DNA of 64,000 nucleotides from positions 1 through 64,000 of the forward strand of contig JAFQCI010000003.1 of assembly GCA_017416505.1 (NCBI GenBank), written 5' to 3'. A model generated the notes under the pieces. The model was given only the letters and a program-made list of their open reading frames with translations, was not told the origin of the DNA and did not search any database. Shown one piece after another: positions 1 to 8,922 of this stretch (position 1 is its first letter; each line of letters starts with the position of its first letter). This DNA comes from Lachnospiraceae bacterium (GTDB lineage Bacteria > Bacillota_A > Clostridia > Lachnospirales > Lachnospiraceae). The translations under genes were made by a program, and so were the position numbers.

Positions 1-140
1 ACTGTACAGACAGCACCAAAACACTTGCTGTTTTGGTGCGTAAGAACGTGATTCAGGAGTTCGCAGGCTCCATTTGCGAAGCAAAACTCTAAATGAGCCT
101 GCGAATTGTTACTGTTTACGAGGCACGAGTGGACAGTAAC
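1..140 (+). repeat. Dispersed repeat family A, copy 1 (left edge cut by the window)
   Basis: Non-coding element that recurs at 8644-8785 and, inverted, at 16842-16975. It contains a GCACCAAAACA/TGTTTTGGTGC hairpin, a second inverted repeat of TTCGCAGGCTC with GAGCCTGCGAA, and a final GTTACTGT...ACAGTAAC arm pair ending at 140. The first bases of the left GTTACTG end lie outside the window. Confidence 0.85.
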
Positions 141-180
141 AAATACTCCGAATATATGGGAAAAAGTGTATTTAAAATGG

Positions 181-209
181 TTGAACTTAAAGCTGTTTTA
201 TGATAGACT
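181..209 (+). promoter_or_regulatory. Probable sigma-A promoter for the Sel1/TPR gene
   Basis: TTGAAC (181-186), a 17-nt spacer and TAGACT (204-209), 52 bases before the start codon. The -35 fits well and the -10 is imperfect. Confidence 0.45.
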
Positions 210-260
210 TAAGATTACGAAAGGATTAGGTTCGTAGAGAGAAACTAGGAGGTTGAATCA

Positions 261-3092
261 ATGAATGACAAGACGAGAAAAATCATCGGAGTTGTTTTAT
301 TAATAGCAGGTATCGGGCTTTGTCTTACCGGAAAAACTATTTTGCTATTAGCCGGTTTGGTAGTGTGCGTTGTGGGTACACTTATTTTCATGGATAAAGT
401 ACCTTTTCTCCATGATAAGAAAGCGAAGGTAATTATTTTATCGCCACCGGAAAAGCTTGCAAAGGCTTTAGAAGCTGCTGATAAGATGAAAGCAGAAGAA
501 GCGATGGAAACCTTAGAGGAACTGGTGCATTTAGAAAGCAATGATATGCCAAGTGAACAGGCTCGTACCAAGGCAGCGAAAGCATTGGGCGAATTATATG
601 AAAAAGGACGCTTCAGTGGAATTTCCCAGCCTGCGGATATGAGTAAGGCAGTCAAATATTATGCTGTTTATTTAAAAGGAAACAGCATGGATGGAGATGT
701 TGCTGCAAGAATTGCTCAATATTTCCTTGAACAGCAGCAGTTTAAAGATGCCATTACTTATTTTGAAATGGCAGCAAAGGTTAAGAATCGTTTTGCAACT
801 CAAAAGCTTGCAAATATGTTTGAAGAAGGTATCCATAAGGTAGATAACTATGGAAATAGAGGTACTCAGGTAGTTGCTCCAGACTTTGAAAAAGCGGAAT
901 TCTGGTATCGGAAATTAGCTGATATGGGTTATCCGGAAGGCGAAGCGGGAGTAAAGAGAGTACAAAAGAGAATTACCAATAGTGATAGCGTGGAATTCGA
1001 AGAAAAAGAAAAAATTTATGCAAAATTATACGAAGAACGTAAGAATGCAGGTGTAAAGTTTGCATTCCGAAGACAGGATGTAACTCAATTCCAGTATCAG
1101 TACACTTATGTACATGATGAGGCAGAAGGATATATTCATAAACTTCCAAAGGGCTGGATTCAGGACGTGGATGCAGAAACCGATGAAATTTATTATGCTA
1201 AGGATACAGAGGACGAAGATTTCAGAGTATTTGTGGTTTATGATAGTATTCCTAGAGAATCAGAACGACCACTGGATTTGTTCTTAAAATATCAATGTGA
1301 TGTTTTGGATTATGAACTTCCGGTAAAAGAATATATCTCAGAATATGCAGATGGTATCTGTGCTACCTTCTTCCGTAAAGAAGATGAAAAGAGTATTATT
1401 TCTTTTGCATTCCAAAAACAAAACCGATATGCAAACATTAAATTTATCTGTGCTTCGCCGGAAATTATGAGTGCATACGAAGAAATCATTTTTGAGGTTG
1501 CGAATTCTTTTGCATTCGTAAATCCTAGCATTGTAAGTGAAACCAGTAGAAACCGTAAGGAAAATCAATACTATTCAGAAGCAGCCTTCTATTATGGATT
1601 AGACCAGTACTCACTGGCCCTTGAATATGCAAAGAAGGCACAGAAGGCAGGAAGCAATAAGGCCTCTTACCTTATCATTGAATTGTATTATGATGATGAA
1701 AGTCCATATAATAATCTTCAAAAGGCAGTTTCCTATGCAGAAGAATTATTTGAGAAAGAGCCTACCGCAGACATTGCTTTCTTAGCAGGTAATACATATG
1801 AGAAGTTAAAATCTTATGAAAGAGCCTTGGAATGGTATGAAAAGGCTTATGAAATGAAACATAAGAGAGTTGCTTTCTATCTTGGACGTTTGTACTATTA
1901 TGGAGTACTTCGTGTAAAACGAAATGGTCGTAAGGCGCTTACTTATTTTAAAGAAGCCTTAAAGAATGGTATCAAAGAAGCCCAGGCTTATATCGATGAT
2001 ATTGAAAGTTTAGGCTATCAGGATTTACAGGAAACCATTGACCGTTTGGAAGCAGCAGTTCGTAATAATGACCCTGAAAAGGCATACGAAGTCGCTATGA
2101 AGAAGAAGGACCAGGTATTCTATCTGGCATCAGATAAGGAAATTGAGAATGCTTTTGTGGTAGCATATCAGTTAGGAAACATTCATGCAGCATATGAATT
2201 AGGTTGTATTTTAAGAAATGCAGAGCGTAACAAAGAAAATCCAAACTATGAAAATGCTATGAAATATTTTGAAATCGCATTTGATGCAGGATTTAATGAT
2301 TTTGACAGTGATGCCCTTTACGAAGTGGTAGAACGGAAACGTCGGAAGGGATTGTCTGAAATCCAACAAAGAGTGCTTTATTTCAAAGCCGCTGCTATGG
2401 GACACATTCAATCCTTAGAAAAGGTAATTGAGTTGACACCAAGCATTACCAATGACATTCGTAAGTTATATAAGGAATGTAAGATAAAAGCAACTCAGGG
2501 TGAAAAGATTGGTCTTCGCAGTATGAGCAGATTGGAACGTGCTTATATCGAATTGGTGGATTTAGACCCTGAAATCGTGCAGACGAAGAAAGTCATTCAG
2601 AATAAATTCTTTAAGCTTGCAGTTCCAAAGGAATGTGTTGCAGTAATTAATGACGAAGGTGGTACCATTAAGATTGCAGATTCTATTGTAGATTTCGCAG
2701 TTGCAGAAATGCCGATTAAAACTGTGGAAGACGAAAGTTTTGAGCAGGTATTTGAATTGATTCAAAAAGAATATCAGGCAGCAGAAAACGGAGATGTTCA
2801 GGTGGTTAATTCAAGATTAGTTGGTGGTTCCATGCTTAAGTCCCAAGGAAATGAACATTCCTTAAGTATTTTACTTGTAAGTTCTAAGAACCAGTATTTA
2901 TTTAAACTGTCTTCTACAAACAGAACAGAACTTTATAAATATAAAGAATCTGTATTAGATATTGCACAAACCATTGTTGAAACAGGAGAAACCTTCATTG
3001 AAACAGATCCAAAGAGAGCTTCTCATATTGGCATTGGTATGTTAATAGGAAATGCAGAAGGCGGAGTATTATCCATTGGAAAATTAGAATAG
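261..3092 (+). CDS. Membrane-anchored Sel1/TPR-repeat protein
   Basis: A 943-aa protein of unknown role. Two hydrophobic segments lie near the N-terminus (about residues 8-27 and 28-44), followed by a long cytosolic part rich in Sel1/TPR-type helical repeats, for example around residues 110-215 and 440-590, with the usual A-x-x-Y-x-x-A-x-x-x-G pattern. Such repeats usually act as protein-binding scaffolds. The last 200 residues are less repetitive and may be a separate beta-rich domain. The start has a clear AGGAGG ribosome site. The gene appears to be monocistronic, with an intrinsic terminator just after the stop. Partner proteins cannot be named from sequence. Confidence 0.85.
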   Translation: MNDKTRKIIGVVLLIAGIGLCLTGKTILLLAGLVVCVVGTLIFMDKVPFLHDKKAKVIILSPPEKLAKALEAADKMKAEEAMETLEELVHLESNDMPSEQARTKAAKALGELYEKGRFSGISQPADMSKAVKYYAVYLKGNSMDGDVAARIAQYFLEQQQFKDAITYFEMAAKVKNRFATQKLANMFEEGIHKVDNYGNRGTQVVAPDFEKAEFWYRKLADMGYPEGEAGVKRVQKRITNSDSVEFEEKEKIYAKLYEERKNAGVKFAFRRQDVTQFQYQYTYVHDEAEGYIHKLPKGWIQDVDAETDEIYYAKDTEDEDFRVFVVYDSIPRESERPLDLFLKYQCDVLDYELPVKEYISEYADGICATFFRKEDEKSIISFAFQKQNRYANIKFICASPEIMSAYEEIIFEVANSFAFVNPSIVSETSRNRKENQYYSEAAFYYGLDQYSLALEYAKKAQKAGSNKASYLIIELYYDDESPYNNLQKAVSYAEELFEKEPTADIAFLAGNTYEKLKSYERALEWYEKAYEMKHKRVAFYLGRLYYYGVLRVKRNGRKALTYFKEALKNGIKEAQAYIDDIESLGYQDLQETIDRLEAAVRNNDPEKAYEVAMKKKDQVFYLASDKEIENAFVVAYQLGNIHAAYELGCILRNAERNKENPNYENAMKYFEIAFDAGFNDFDSDALYEVVERKRRKGLSEIQQRVLYFKAAAMGHIQSLEKVIELTPSITNDIRKLYKECKIKATQGEKIGLRSMSRLERAYIELVDLDPEIVQTKKVIQNKFFKLAVPKECVAVINDEGGTIKIADSIVDFAVAEMPIKTVEDESFEQVFELIQKEYQAAENGDVQVVNSRLVGGSMLKSQGNEHSLSILLVSSKNQYLFKLSSTNRTELYKYKESVLDIAQTIVETGETFIETDPKRASHIGIGMLIGNAEGGVLSIGKLE

Positions 3093-3100
3093 TGTAAAAA

Positions 3101-3130
3101 GAAAAAACGACACAAAAGTCGTTTTTTCTT
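3101..3130 (+). terminator. Intrinsic terminator after the Sel1/TPR gene
   Basis: Perfect 11-bp stem GAAAAAACGAC/GTCGTTTTTTC with a six-base loop and a T-run. The flanking A-run could let it work on both strands. Confidence 0.8.
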
Positions 3131-3178
3131 GTCTTGATGACAGCATAGAAATTGATATATTGTGAAAGGAAAAAACAG

Positions 3179-3976
3179 ATGATAAAGAAAACGTTATTAA
3201 AAGGAATCTCAGCAGCCATGCTGCTTACATTAGGAATGAGTATGACAGCCTGCGGAAAGAAAGAGGACAGCGATAAGAAAACCTTTACAGTAGGTTTTGA
3301 TGCAGCCTTCCCTCCATACGGTTATATGGATGAAGATGGGGAATATGTAGGTTTTGACCTAGACCTTGCAGCAGAAGTTTGTAAAAGAAGAGATTGGAAA
3401 TTAGTAAAACAGCCAATCGATTGGGATTCCAAGGACTTTGAATTAGAGTCAGGAAATATTGATTGTATTTGGAATGGTTTTACCATGAATGGAAGAATGG
3501 ACGATTATACCTGGTCAGAAGCGTATGTGGATAATACCCAGGTATTTGTAGTAAGAAAAGATTCAGGAATCACTAGTTTTGATGATTTAGAAGGTAAGAT
3601 TGTAACCGTTCAGGCAGCATCTTCTGCATTGGATGCCTTAAATTCTGATGATTGCAAGGAATTAACAGAAAGCTTTAAGAAGTTAGAAGAAATTCCGGAT
3701 TATAATCAGGCATTTATGAACTTAGAAGCTGGTGCAGTACAAGCAATTGCCATGGATGTAGGTGTTGCGAAATATCAGTTAGAACAACGTGGTGATGAGT
3801 ATGTTATGTTAGAAGAACCAATTATTACAGAACAGTATGGTATTGGATTTTATAAAGGAAATGAAGAATTAAGAAACCAGGTTCAGGAAACTTTAGATGA
3901 AATGGCAGCGGATGGTACTTTGGCAGAAATCGCTGAAAAATGGGGCTTGTCAGATAGTATAATATTAGGAGATTAA
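3179..3976 (+). CDS. Amino-acid ABC transporter, substrate-binding lipoprotein
   Basis: Extracellular solute-binding protein of the polar amino-acid (SBP_bac_3) family. The N-terminus is a lipoprotein signal with lipobox M-T-A-C, followed by the typical FTVGFDAAFPPYGY opening and the GFDLDLAAEV segment of the binding lobe. I start at the ATG at 3179, which gives the canonical MIKK signal peptide; an in-frame TTG lies 27 nt upstream but would put charged residues before the signal. It is the first gene of a three-gene importer with the permease 1 nt downstream. Family members bind Arg, Gln, Cys and similar residues; the ligand here cannot be decided. Confidence 0.93.
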   Translation: MIKKTLLKGISAAMLLTLGMSMTACGKKEDSDKKTFTVGFDAAFPPYGYMDEDGEYVGFDLDLAAEVCKRRDWKLVKQPIDWDSKDFELESGNIDCIWNGFTMNGRMDDYTWSEAYVDNTQVFVVRKDSGITSFDDLEGKIVTVQAASSALDALNSDDCKELTESFKKLEEIPDYNQAFMNLEAGAVQAIAMDVGVAKYQLEQRGDEYVMLEEPIITEQYGIGFYKGNEELRNQVQETLDEMAADGTLAEIAEKWGLSDSIILGD

Positions 3977-3977
3977 T

Positions 3978-4631
3978 ATGAGTGCATTGAAAATGTTTGA
4001 CTTGATGAGTTCCGGTATGCTGGAATCGGTTAAGATTTTTTTCTTAACTTTGATTTTTACCTTACCTCTTGGAATGTTTGTTGCCTTTGGCAGAATGGCG
4101 AAATGTTCTTTGCTTCGTAATATTACCAAATTATATATTGCTGTTATGAGAGGAACACCTCTTATGCTGCAGTTGTTTGTAGTGTATTATGGACCATATT
4201 ATTTGTTTAAAATACCTCTTACTACGGAATACCGCTTTTATGCAGTTATTATAGGATTTGTGATTAATTACGCCGCCTATTTTGCAGAGATTTATCGTTC
4301 CGGTATCGAATCTATGCCGAAGGGACAATATGAGGCAGCCAAGGTGTTAGGTTATAATAAAGTACAGACTTTCTTTAAAATTATTCTTCCACAGGTGATT
4401 AAGCGTATTTTACCTTCTGTAACCAATGAAATTATTACTTTGGTAAAGGATACTTCCCTTGCTTTTGCCATTGGATATGTGGAAATGTTCTCCTTGGCAA
4501 AATCTGTTGCAGCAGCTCAGACTTCTATGGTACCTTTTGTGATATCCGGTGTATTTTACTTTGTGTTTAATCTGCTGGTTGCTTTTGTAATGGGAAGAAT
4601 TGAGAAAAAAATGAGTTACTATAAGATTTAA
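3978..4631 (+). CDS. Amino-acid ABC transporter, permease
   Basis: A 217-aa inner-membrane permease of the HisM/GlnP type with about five transmembrane segments. Visible family marks are RGTPLMLQLFVVYYG after the second helix and the coupling loop EAAKVLGYNKVQTFFKIILPQ (EAA motif), which docks on the ATPase. It starts 1 nt after the binding-protein stop and probably works as a homodimer with the next gene product. No truncation is seen. Confidence 0.95.
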   Translation: MSALKMFDLMSSGMLESVKIFFLTLIFTLPLGMFVAFGRMAKCSLLRNITKLYIAVMRGTPLMLQLFVVYYGPYYLFKIPLTTEYRFYAVIIGFVINYAAYFAEIYRSGIESMPKGQYEAAKVLGYNKVQTFFKIILPQVIKRILPSVTNEIITLVKDTSLAFAIGYVEMFSLAKSVAAAQTSMVPFVISGVFYFVFNLLVAFVMGRIEKKMSYYKI

Positions 4632-4664
4632 CAGATGGTAAGAAAACCGAAAAGTGAGGAAGTT

Positions 4665-5426
4665 ATGGCATTATTAGAGATAAAGAATATTAAAAAGAGT
4701 TTTCAGGATTTAGAAGTCCTTAAGAATATTTCGTTAAAGGTAGAAGAAGGAGATGTATTATCCATCATTGGTCCTTCTGGTTCCGGAAAATCTACCTTGT
4801 TAAGATGTGCCACCATGTTAGAAACCATGGATGGTGGAGAATTGATTTATCTGGATGAAAAAGCAGCATGGAACAATGAAAAAGGTCAGTCTGTGTATGC
4901 TAAAAAATCTGATTTAAGAAGAATTCAGGGTTATTTTGGCTTGGTATTTCAGAATTTTAATTTGTTTCCGCATTATACAGTGTTAAAAAATTTAGAAGAC
5001 GCTCCGATTCATGTGCAAAAAAGAGATAAGAAAGAGGTTCGCAGTGAATGCCTGGAACTTCTAAAACGTATGGGCTTAGAGGAAAAGGCAGGGGCATATC
5101 CTTGTGAACTTTCTGGAGGACAACAGCAAAGAGTATCCATTGCCAGAGCCCTTGCCATGAAACCGAAGATATTGTTTTTCGATGAGCCGACTTCTGCCTT
5201 AGATCCGGAACTGACAGGGGAAATTTTAAAAGTAATTAAAGAACTGGCACAGGAACATATGACTATGGTAATTGTTACTCATGAAATGAGTTTTGCAAGA
5301 GATGTTTCTACAAGAGTAATTTTTATGGAAAATGGGTATATTGTAGAGGATGGAGAACCAAATGAAGTTATGGTGAATCCGAAAAATCAAAGAACTAGAG
5401 AATTTTTAAGTCATTTTAATGGTTAA
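4665..5426 (+). CDS. Amino-acid ABC transporter, ATP-binding protein
   Basis: GlnQ/HisP-type ATPase that powers the preceding permease. It has Walker A GPSGSGKST, Q-loop VFQNFNLFPH, signature LSGGQQQR and Walker B ILFFDEP followed by TSALDPEL, and the switch histidine in IVTHEM. Two in-frame ATGs exist. I prefer 4665 because a GTGAGG ribosome site precedes it and MALLEIKNIKKSF is the usual family start; the ATG at 4635 would add ten residues. The length is normal for the family. Confidence 0.92.
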   Translation: MALLEIKNIKKSFQDLEVLKNISLKVEEGDVLSIIGPSGSGKSTLLRCATMLETMDGGELIYLDEKAAWNNEKGQSVYAKKSDLRRIQGYFGLVFQNFNLFPHYTVLKNLEDAPIHVQKRDKKEVRSECLELLKRMGLEEKAGAYPCELSGGQQQRVSIARALAMKPKILFFDEPTSALDPELTGEILKVIKELAQEHMTMVIVTHEMSFARDVSTRVIFMENGYIVEDGEPNEVMVNPKNQRTREFLSHFNG

Positions 5427-5429
5427 TGT

Positions 5430-5455
5430 GTTACTGTTCGCGTGTGAACAGTAAC
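5430..5455. repeat. Solo GTTACTG hairpin (minimal family A form)
   Basis: Perfect 10-bp inverted repeat GTTACTGTTC/GAACAGTAAC around GCGTGT, four bases after the ABC ATPase stop. The ends match those of the long family A elements. TTAATGT occurs on both sides (5423-5429 and 5458-5464), which may be a target duplication. Confidence 0.75.
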
Positions 5456-5481
5456 ATTAATGTCGGAAAGGGGAAGGTCTT

Positions 5482-6321
5482 ATGCTAATCGATATGCATA
5501 CTCATATTGGTGGTGCGAAGGTTGGGTTCGTTATGTCAGAGGATATGATTCTTCAGGAGATGGAGAAGTATCATGTGGATTATTGCATTGTTTCAAATGG
5601 GGATTCTGCAGAATTTGACCATGAACTAAATCCATTGCCAAAGGAATTCCAAGTGTCGCAAAAAGACTCTTTTTTAAGAACCATTCAGTTTGCAAGAAGG
5701 AATCCTGGCAAGATTGGCATTATGCCTTGGATTAAGCCTGCTACAGAGGGAATGGATGAGGAACTAGAACAGTTAATCCGGGAGAATCGGGATATTGTAA
5801 AAGGAATTAAGGTGCATCCTTTTCATTCTAACACCTTCTTTCATTCAGACAGAATGGAGCCTTATATTGAGCTTGCACAAAAGTATGAACTTCCGGTTAT
5901 GAGTCATACTGGAGGATGTGAAGCAGCGGATGCGAAGTATGTTTATGAAATGGCATTAAAATACCCTAAGGTAAACTTTATTATGGCACATATGGGACTT
6001 GGTACTGACAATAAAGATGCCATAAATTTAATGGAAAAAGCAGACAATCTTTATGCAGATACTGCCTGGGTGCCGGTATCTTCTACCATAGAAATTATAA
6101 AACGTTTTGGCAGTAAAAGAATATTTTTCGGTTCTGACAGTCCTATTGATGGAGTGGATACCTATTACTTTAACCGTGAAGGAAAGCCGTCCATGTATAG
6201 GGAGTATTTTCATGGCTTAGAAGAAGTGATTGGTACAGAGGCATATAAGGATTTGATGTATCGGAATGCCATGGAATTTTTCAAGATAATGGATTCTAAT
6301 GGAGAAAATGGTTATGAATAA
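5482..6321 (+). CDS. Amidohydrolase-2 family metal-dependent hydrolase
   Basis: A 279-aa TIM-barrel hydrolase. The first strand carries the metal-binding HxH motif (MHTHIGG), later strands give KVHPFHS, MSHTGG and MAHMG histidines, and the final strand gives FGSDSPIDG with the catalytic-type Asp. The family includes decarboxylases and lactonases, and the substrate is not evident. The start is set by the ATG at 5482 after GAAAGGGG. The gene overlaps the next small gene by 8 nt, so the two are probably translated together. Confidence 0.88.
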   Translation: MLIDMHTHIGGAKVGFVMSEDMILQEMEKYHVDYCIVSNGDSAEFDHELNPLPKEFQVSQKDSFLRTIQFARRNPGKIGIMPWIKPATEGMDEELEQLIRENRDIVKGIKVHPFHSNTFFHSDRMEPYIELAQKYELPVMSHTGGCEAADAKYVYEMALKYPKVNFIMAHMGLGTDNKDAINLMEKADNLYADTAWVPVSSTIEIIKRFGSKRIFFGSDSPIDGVDTYYFNREGKPSMYREYFHGLEEVIGTEAYKDLMYRNAMEFFKIMDSNGENGYE

Positions 6322-6502
6322 TACAAAAAGTTGTGATTATTGCTTAAATTATGATTATGATGAAGAAACTGGAGAAATGGTCTGTAATGTGAATGTAAGT
6401 ATGGATGAAGATGATTATGCCAGAATTCTTGCAGGAGGATTTAAATCCTGTCCATATTTCATGATAAATAATGAATATAAGATTGTGGAACATCAAAATT
6501 AA
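6314..6502 (+). CDS. Small Cys-containing protein (resembles DUF6472)
   Basis: A 62-aa acidic protein with CDYC near the N-terminus, a third Cys in MVCNVNVS and a fourth in KSCPYF. This spacing suggests a small metal-binding knuckle. From memory it resembles the DUF6472 family of Lachnospiraceae; this was not checked. Three in-frame ATGs exist (6299, 6308, 6314). The third has GGAGA at the best distance and still overlaps the amidohydrolase stop by 8 nt. Function unknown. Confidence 0.7.
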   Translation: MNNTKSCDYCLNYDYDEETGEMVCNVNVSMDEDDYARILAGGFKSCPYFMINNEYKIVEHQN

Positions 6503-6547
6503 CTACGTTTGTGATGGTTTGCAGGAAGAAAAGATGGGGAAAAGAGA

Positions 6548-7045
6548 ATGAAATTATATATTAAGCAAAGAGTAGTAAGTTTTTTGGATTCATATGATGT
6601 ATATGGAGAAAATTTTAGTAAAAAATATACCGTAAAAGCGGAATTAGGAGATATATTTAAATTGGGTGATCATCTGCATATTTACGATTTACATGGTCGG
6701 GAAGTAGGAGTGGTTCGACAAAAACTGTTACAGCTTATGCCTACTTATGAAATTGAAGTAGATGGACAAAAATTAGGAGAAATAAAGAAACAATTTAATT
6801 TATTAAAGAAAAATTTTGATGTCAATTACTTAGGGTTACGGGTAGATGGAGATTTTTTTGGCTGGAACTATTCTGTATTTCAGGATGAAAATCTGATAAT
6901 GACGATTTCAAAAGAAATAGTGTCTTTAGGAGATGCCTATATGATGGAATTTAGTGACCCGGATATTGAAATTTACGGTTTGATGCTTGTAGTGGCTATT
7001 GATGCCGCATTGTTCAAAGAACGGAGAAACAACCTATGGAGTTAA
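6548..7045 (+). CDS. LURP-one-related (YxjI/DUF567) family protein
   Basis: A 165-aa protein with the Tubby-like beta-barrel pattern of LURP-one proteins: repeated short strands, an F-x-V-x-G-x-x-F/Y-series (YDVYGENFSKKYTVKA), and a C-terminal hydrophobic helix (YGLMLVVAIDAALFKE). The plant members act in defence; the bacterial ones have no settled role but may bind membrane lipids. It follows the amidohydrolase and the Cys-rich gene in the same direction after a 45-nt gap, with GGGG/GAGA as a ribosome site. Confidence 0.8.
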   Translation: MKLYIKQRVVSFLDSYDVYGENFSKKYTVKAELGDIFKLGDHLHIYDLHGREVGVVRQKLLQLMPTYEIEVDGQKLGEIKKQFNLLKKNFDVNYLGLRVDGDFFGWNYSVFQDENLIMTISKEIVSLGDAYMMEFSDPDIEIYGLMLVVAIDAALFKERRNNLWS

Positions 7046-7063
7046 AAGACATGGAGGTTTTAC

Positions 7064-7089
7064 GTTACTTTTCACGTGTAAACAGTAAC
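7064..7089. repeat. Solo GTTACTT/CAGTAAC hairpin (minimal family A form)
   Basis: GTTACTTTTC-ACGTGT-AAACAGTAAC, an imperfect version of the 26-bp hairpin at 5430 with the same loop size. It sits in the gap before the transporter gene. Confidence 0.65.
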
Positions 7090-7211
7090 GCTTTCCTTGA
7101 CAAATGTGAAAAGTTTTTATGGACTAGAGAAGTCTGACGGAAGTATTACATAATAAGTTTTGGGCTTATTTTAAACATGATACGAAAATGCGATTTATAA
7201 GGAGAAGAGTT

Positions 7212-8585
7212 ATGGCGAGAGAACAGTTTAAATCCCGTCTAGGTTTTTTGTTTATTGCAGCGGGATGTGCAATTGGACTTGGTAATGTATGGAGATTCCC
7301 ATATATTACAGGTAAGTATGGTGGTGGAGCCTTCGTATTGCTTTATTTTGTTTTTCTTATTATTCTTGGAATTCCAGTGTTAAGTATGGAATTATCGGTA
7401 GGACGAGCAAGTAAGCAAAGTGCGATTAAGTCTTTTGAGGCATTGGAACCTAAGGGTACAAAGTGGCATTTGTTTGGGTATGTAGCATTGGCAGGAAATG
7501 TATTGTTGATGATGTTTTATACTACCATTTGTGGATGGATGCTTTCTTATGTGGTAAAGATGCTTTCAGGAGAACTTAGTAATCTTACTACAGAAGGGGT
7601 AAAACTTGCTTTTGATGATATGACAGCAGAGCCTGGCCCTATGATTTTTTGGATGTTTGTTTCTATCTTGATTGGAACCTTGGTATGTTCACTGGGACTT
7701 CAAAAGGGTGTTGAGAGAATTACGAAATGGATGATGATTTGTCTGTTTGCCATTATGATTGTATTAGCTATCAAGGCAGTTACCCTGCCAGGGGCAGCAG
7801 AAGGATTAAAATTTTATTTGATACCTGATTTTTCAAGAATGGCAGAGAATGGTATTATGGATACGATTTTTGCAGCTATGTCACAGGCATTCTTTACTTT
7901 AAGTATCGGTATTGGTTCCATTGCTATTTTTGGTAGTTATATTGGAAAAGACAGAGCCTTATTAGGTGAGGCAGTTAGTATCGCATCTTTGGATACCTTT
8001 GTAGCAGTGGTGGCAGGAATGATTATCTTCCCTTCCTGCTTTGCCTTTAACATTGAACCAGACAGCGGTCCAAACTTGATTTTTGTTACATTACCGAATG
8101 TATTTAACCAGATGCCAGGGGGTAGAATCTGGGGAGCATTATTCTTCGTGTTTATGTCCTGTGCAGCATTATCTACGGTTATTGGAGTATTTGAGAATAT
8201 TATTTCTATGATAATGGAAAATTGGAATATATCAAGAAAGAAAGCAGTTCTCATTAACTTTTTACTAATTTTAGTTTTAAGTCTGCCGGCAGTTTTAGGA
8301 TATAATGTGCTTTCAGGAATCAAGCCTTTAGGAAAAGGCACAACGATTCTTGATTTTGAAGATTTTCTGGTAAGCAGTAACATTTTACCACTGGGAAGTC
8401 TGGTATATGTATTATTCTGTACCAGAAAGAAAGGCTGGGGATTTAAGAAATACTTAGAAGAAGTAAATTCCGGTAAAGGATTGAAAGTACCGGCTAAGAT
8501 TTGTTTTTATGTGACATGGATTCTACCGATTATCGTGTTATTTGTCTTTGTACAAGGATATTTATCCATGTTTGTATTTAAGTAA
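7212..8585 (+). CDS. Neurotransmitter:sodium symporter (NSS/SNF family)
   Basis: Sodium-coupled importer of amino acids or related amines, in the LeuT fold. The N-terminus has the hallmark FIAAGCAIGLGNVWRFPY segment that forms the sodium and substrate sites in TM1, and TM6 has the unwound-helix region QAFFTLSIGIGS. About 11-12 membrane helices are visible, as in bacterial MhsT/LeuT-like members. I start at 7212 because AAGGAGAAG precedes it; the ATG at 7188 lacks a ribosome site. The substrate is not predictable. The gene ends in a terminator. Confidence 0.93.
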   Translation: MAREQFKSRLGFLFIAAGCAIGLGNVWRFPYITGKYGGGAFVLLYFVFLIILGIPVLSMELSVGRASKQSAIKSFEALEPKGTKWHLFGYVALAGNVLLMMFYTTICGWMLSYVVKMLSGELSNLTTEGVKLAFDDMTAEPGPMIFWMFVSILIGTLVCSLGLQKGVERITKWMMICLFAIMIVLAIKAVTLPGAAEGLKFYLIPDFSRMAENGIMDTIFAAMSQAFFTLSIGIGSIAIFGSYIGKDRALLGEAVSIASLDTFVAVVAGMIIFPSCFAFNIEPDSGPNLIFVTLPNVFNQMPGGRIWGALFFVFMSCAALSTVIGVFENIISMIMENWNISRKKAVLINFLLILVLSLPAVLGYNVLSGIKPLGKGTTILDFEDFLVSSNILPLGSLVYVLFCTRKKGWGFKKYLEEVNSGKGLKVPAKICFYVTWILPIIVLFVFVQGYLSMFVFK

Positions 8586-8593
8586 TGAAATAA

Positions 8594-8643
8594 GAGGGGC
8601 GGTCGTATTTGATTTTTAGTTGAGAATACGATTGTCCTTTTTT
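8594..8643 (+). terminator. Intrinsic terminator of the transporter gene
   Basis: AGGGGCGGTCGTATT pairs with AATACGATTGTCCT (some mismatches), followed by a T-run that leads straight into a family A repeat. Confidence 0.65.
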
Positions 8644-8785
8644 GTTACTGTACAGACAGCACCAAAACACTTGCTGTTTGGTGCGTAAGAACGTGATTCA
8701 GGTGTTCGCAGGCTCCTTTTGCGAAGCAAAACTTTAAATGAGCCTGCGAATCGTTACTGTTCACGAGGTACGAGTGTACAGTAAC
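8644..8785 (+). repeat. Dispersed repeat family A, copy 2 (142 bp, complete)
   Basis: Bounded by GTTACTGTACAG and TGTACAGTAAC, with the same internal hairpins as the copies at 1-140 and 16842-16975. CCTTTTT stands on both sides and could be a target duplication, though it is low-complexity. Confidence 0.88.
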
Positions 8786-8827
8786 CCTTTTTCTTTGGTA
8801 AAATAGGCGGTTTGGGACTTTCCTTGG

Positions 8828-8856
8828 TTGACAAATACCCTGAATAGTAGTATAAA
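8828..8856 (+). promoter_or_regulatory. Sigma-A promoter of the nifS operon
   Basis: Consensus TTGACA (8828-8833), 17-nt spacer, TATAAA (8851-8856), 67 bases before nifS. An Rrf2 protein encoded at the end of the operon is the obvious candidate repressor. Confidence 0.8.
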
Positions 8857-8922
8857 TGATGTATATATCCTATTAAACGAATATGAAAAGTGAGGAAATC
8901 TGATAGAAAAGAGGAAGTATGA

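Noticed and set aside
3152..3178. Longer N-terminus of the solute-binding protein from TTG
   Set aside because: It would add charged residues in front of a regular lipoprotein signal peptide.
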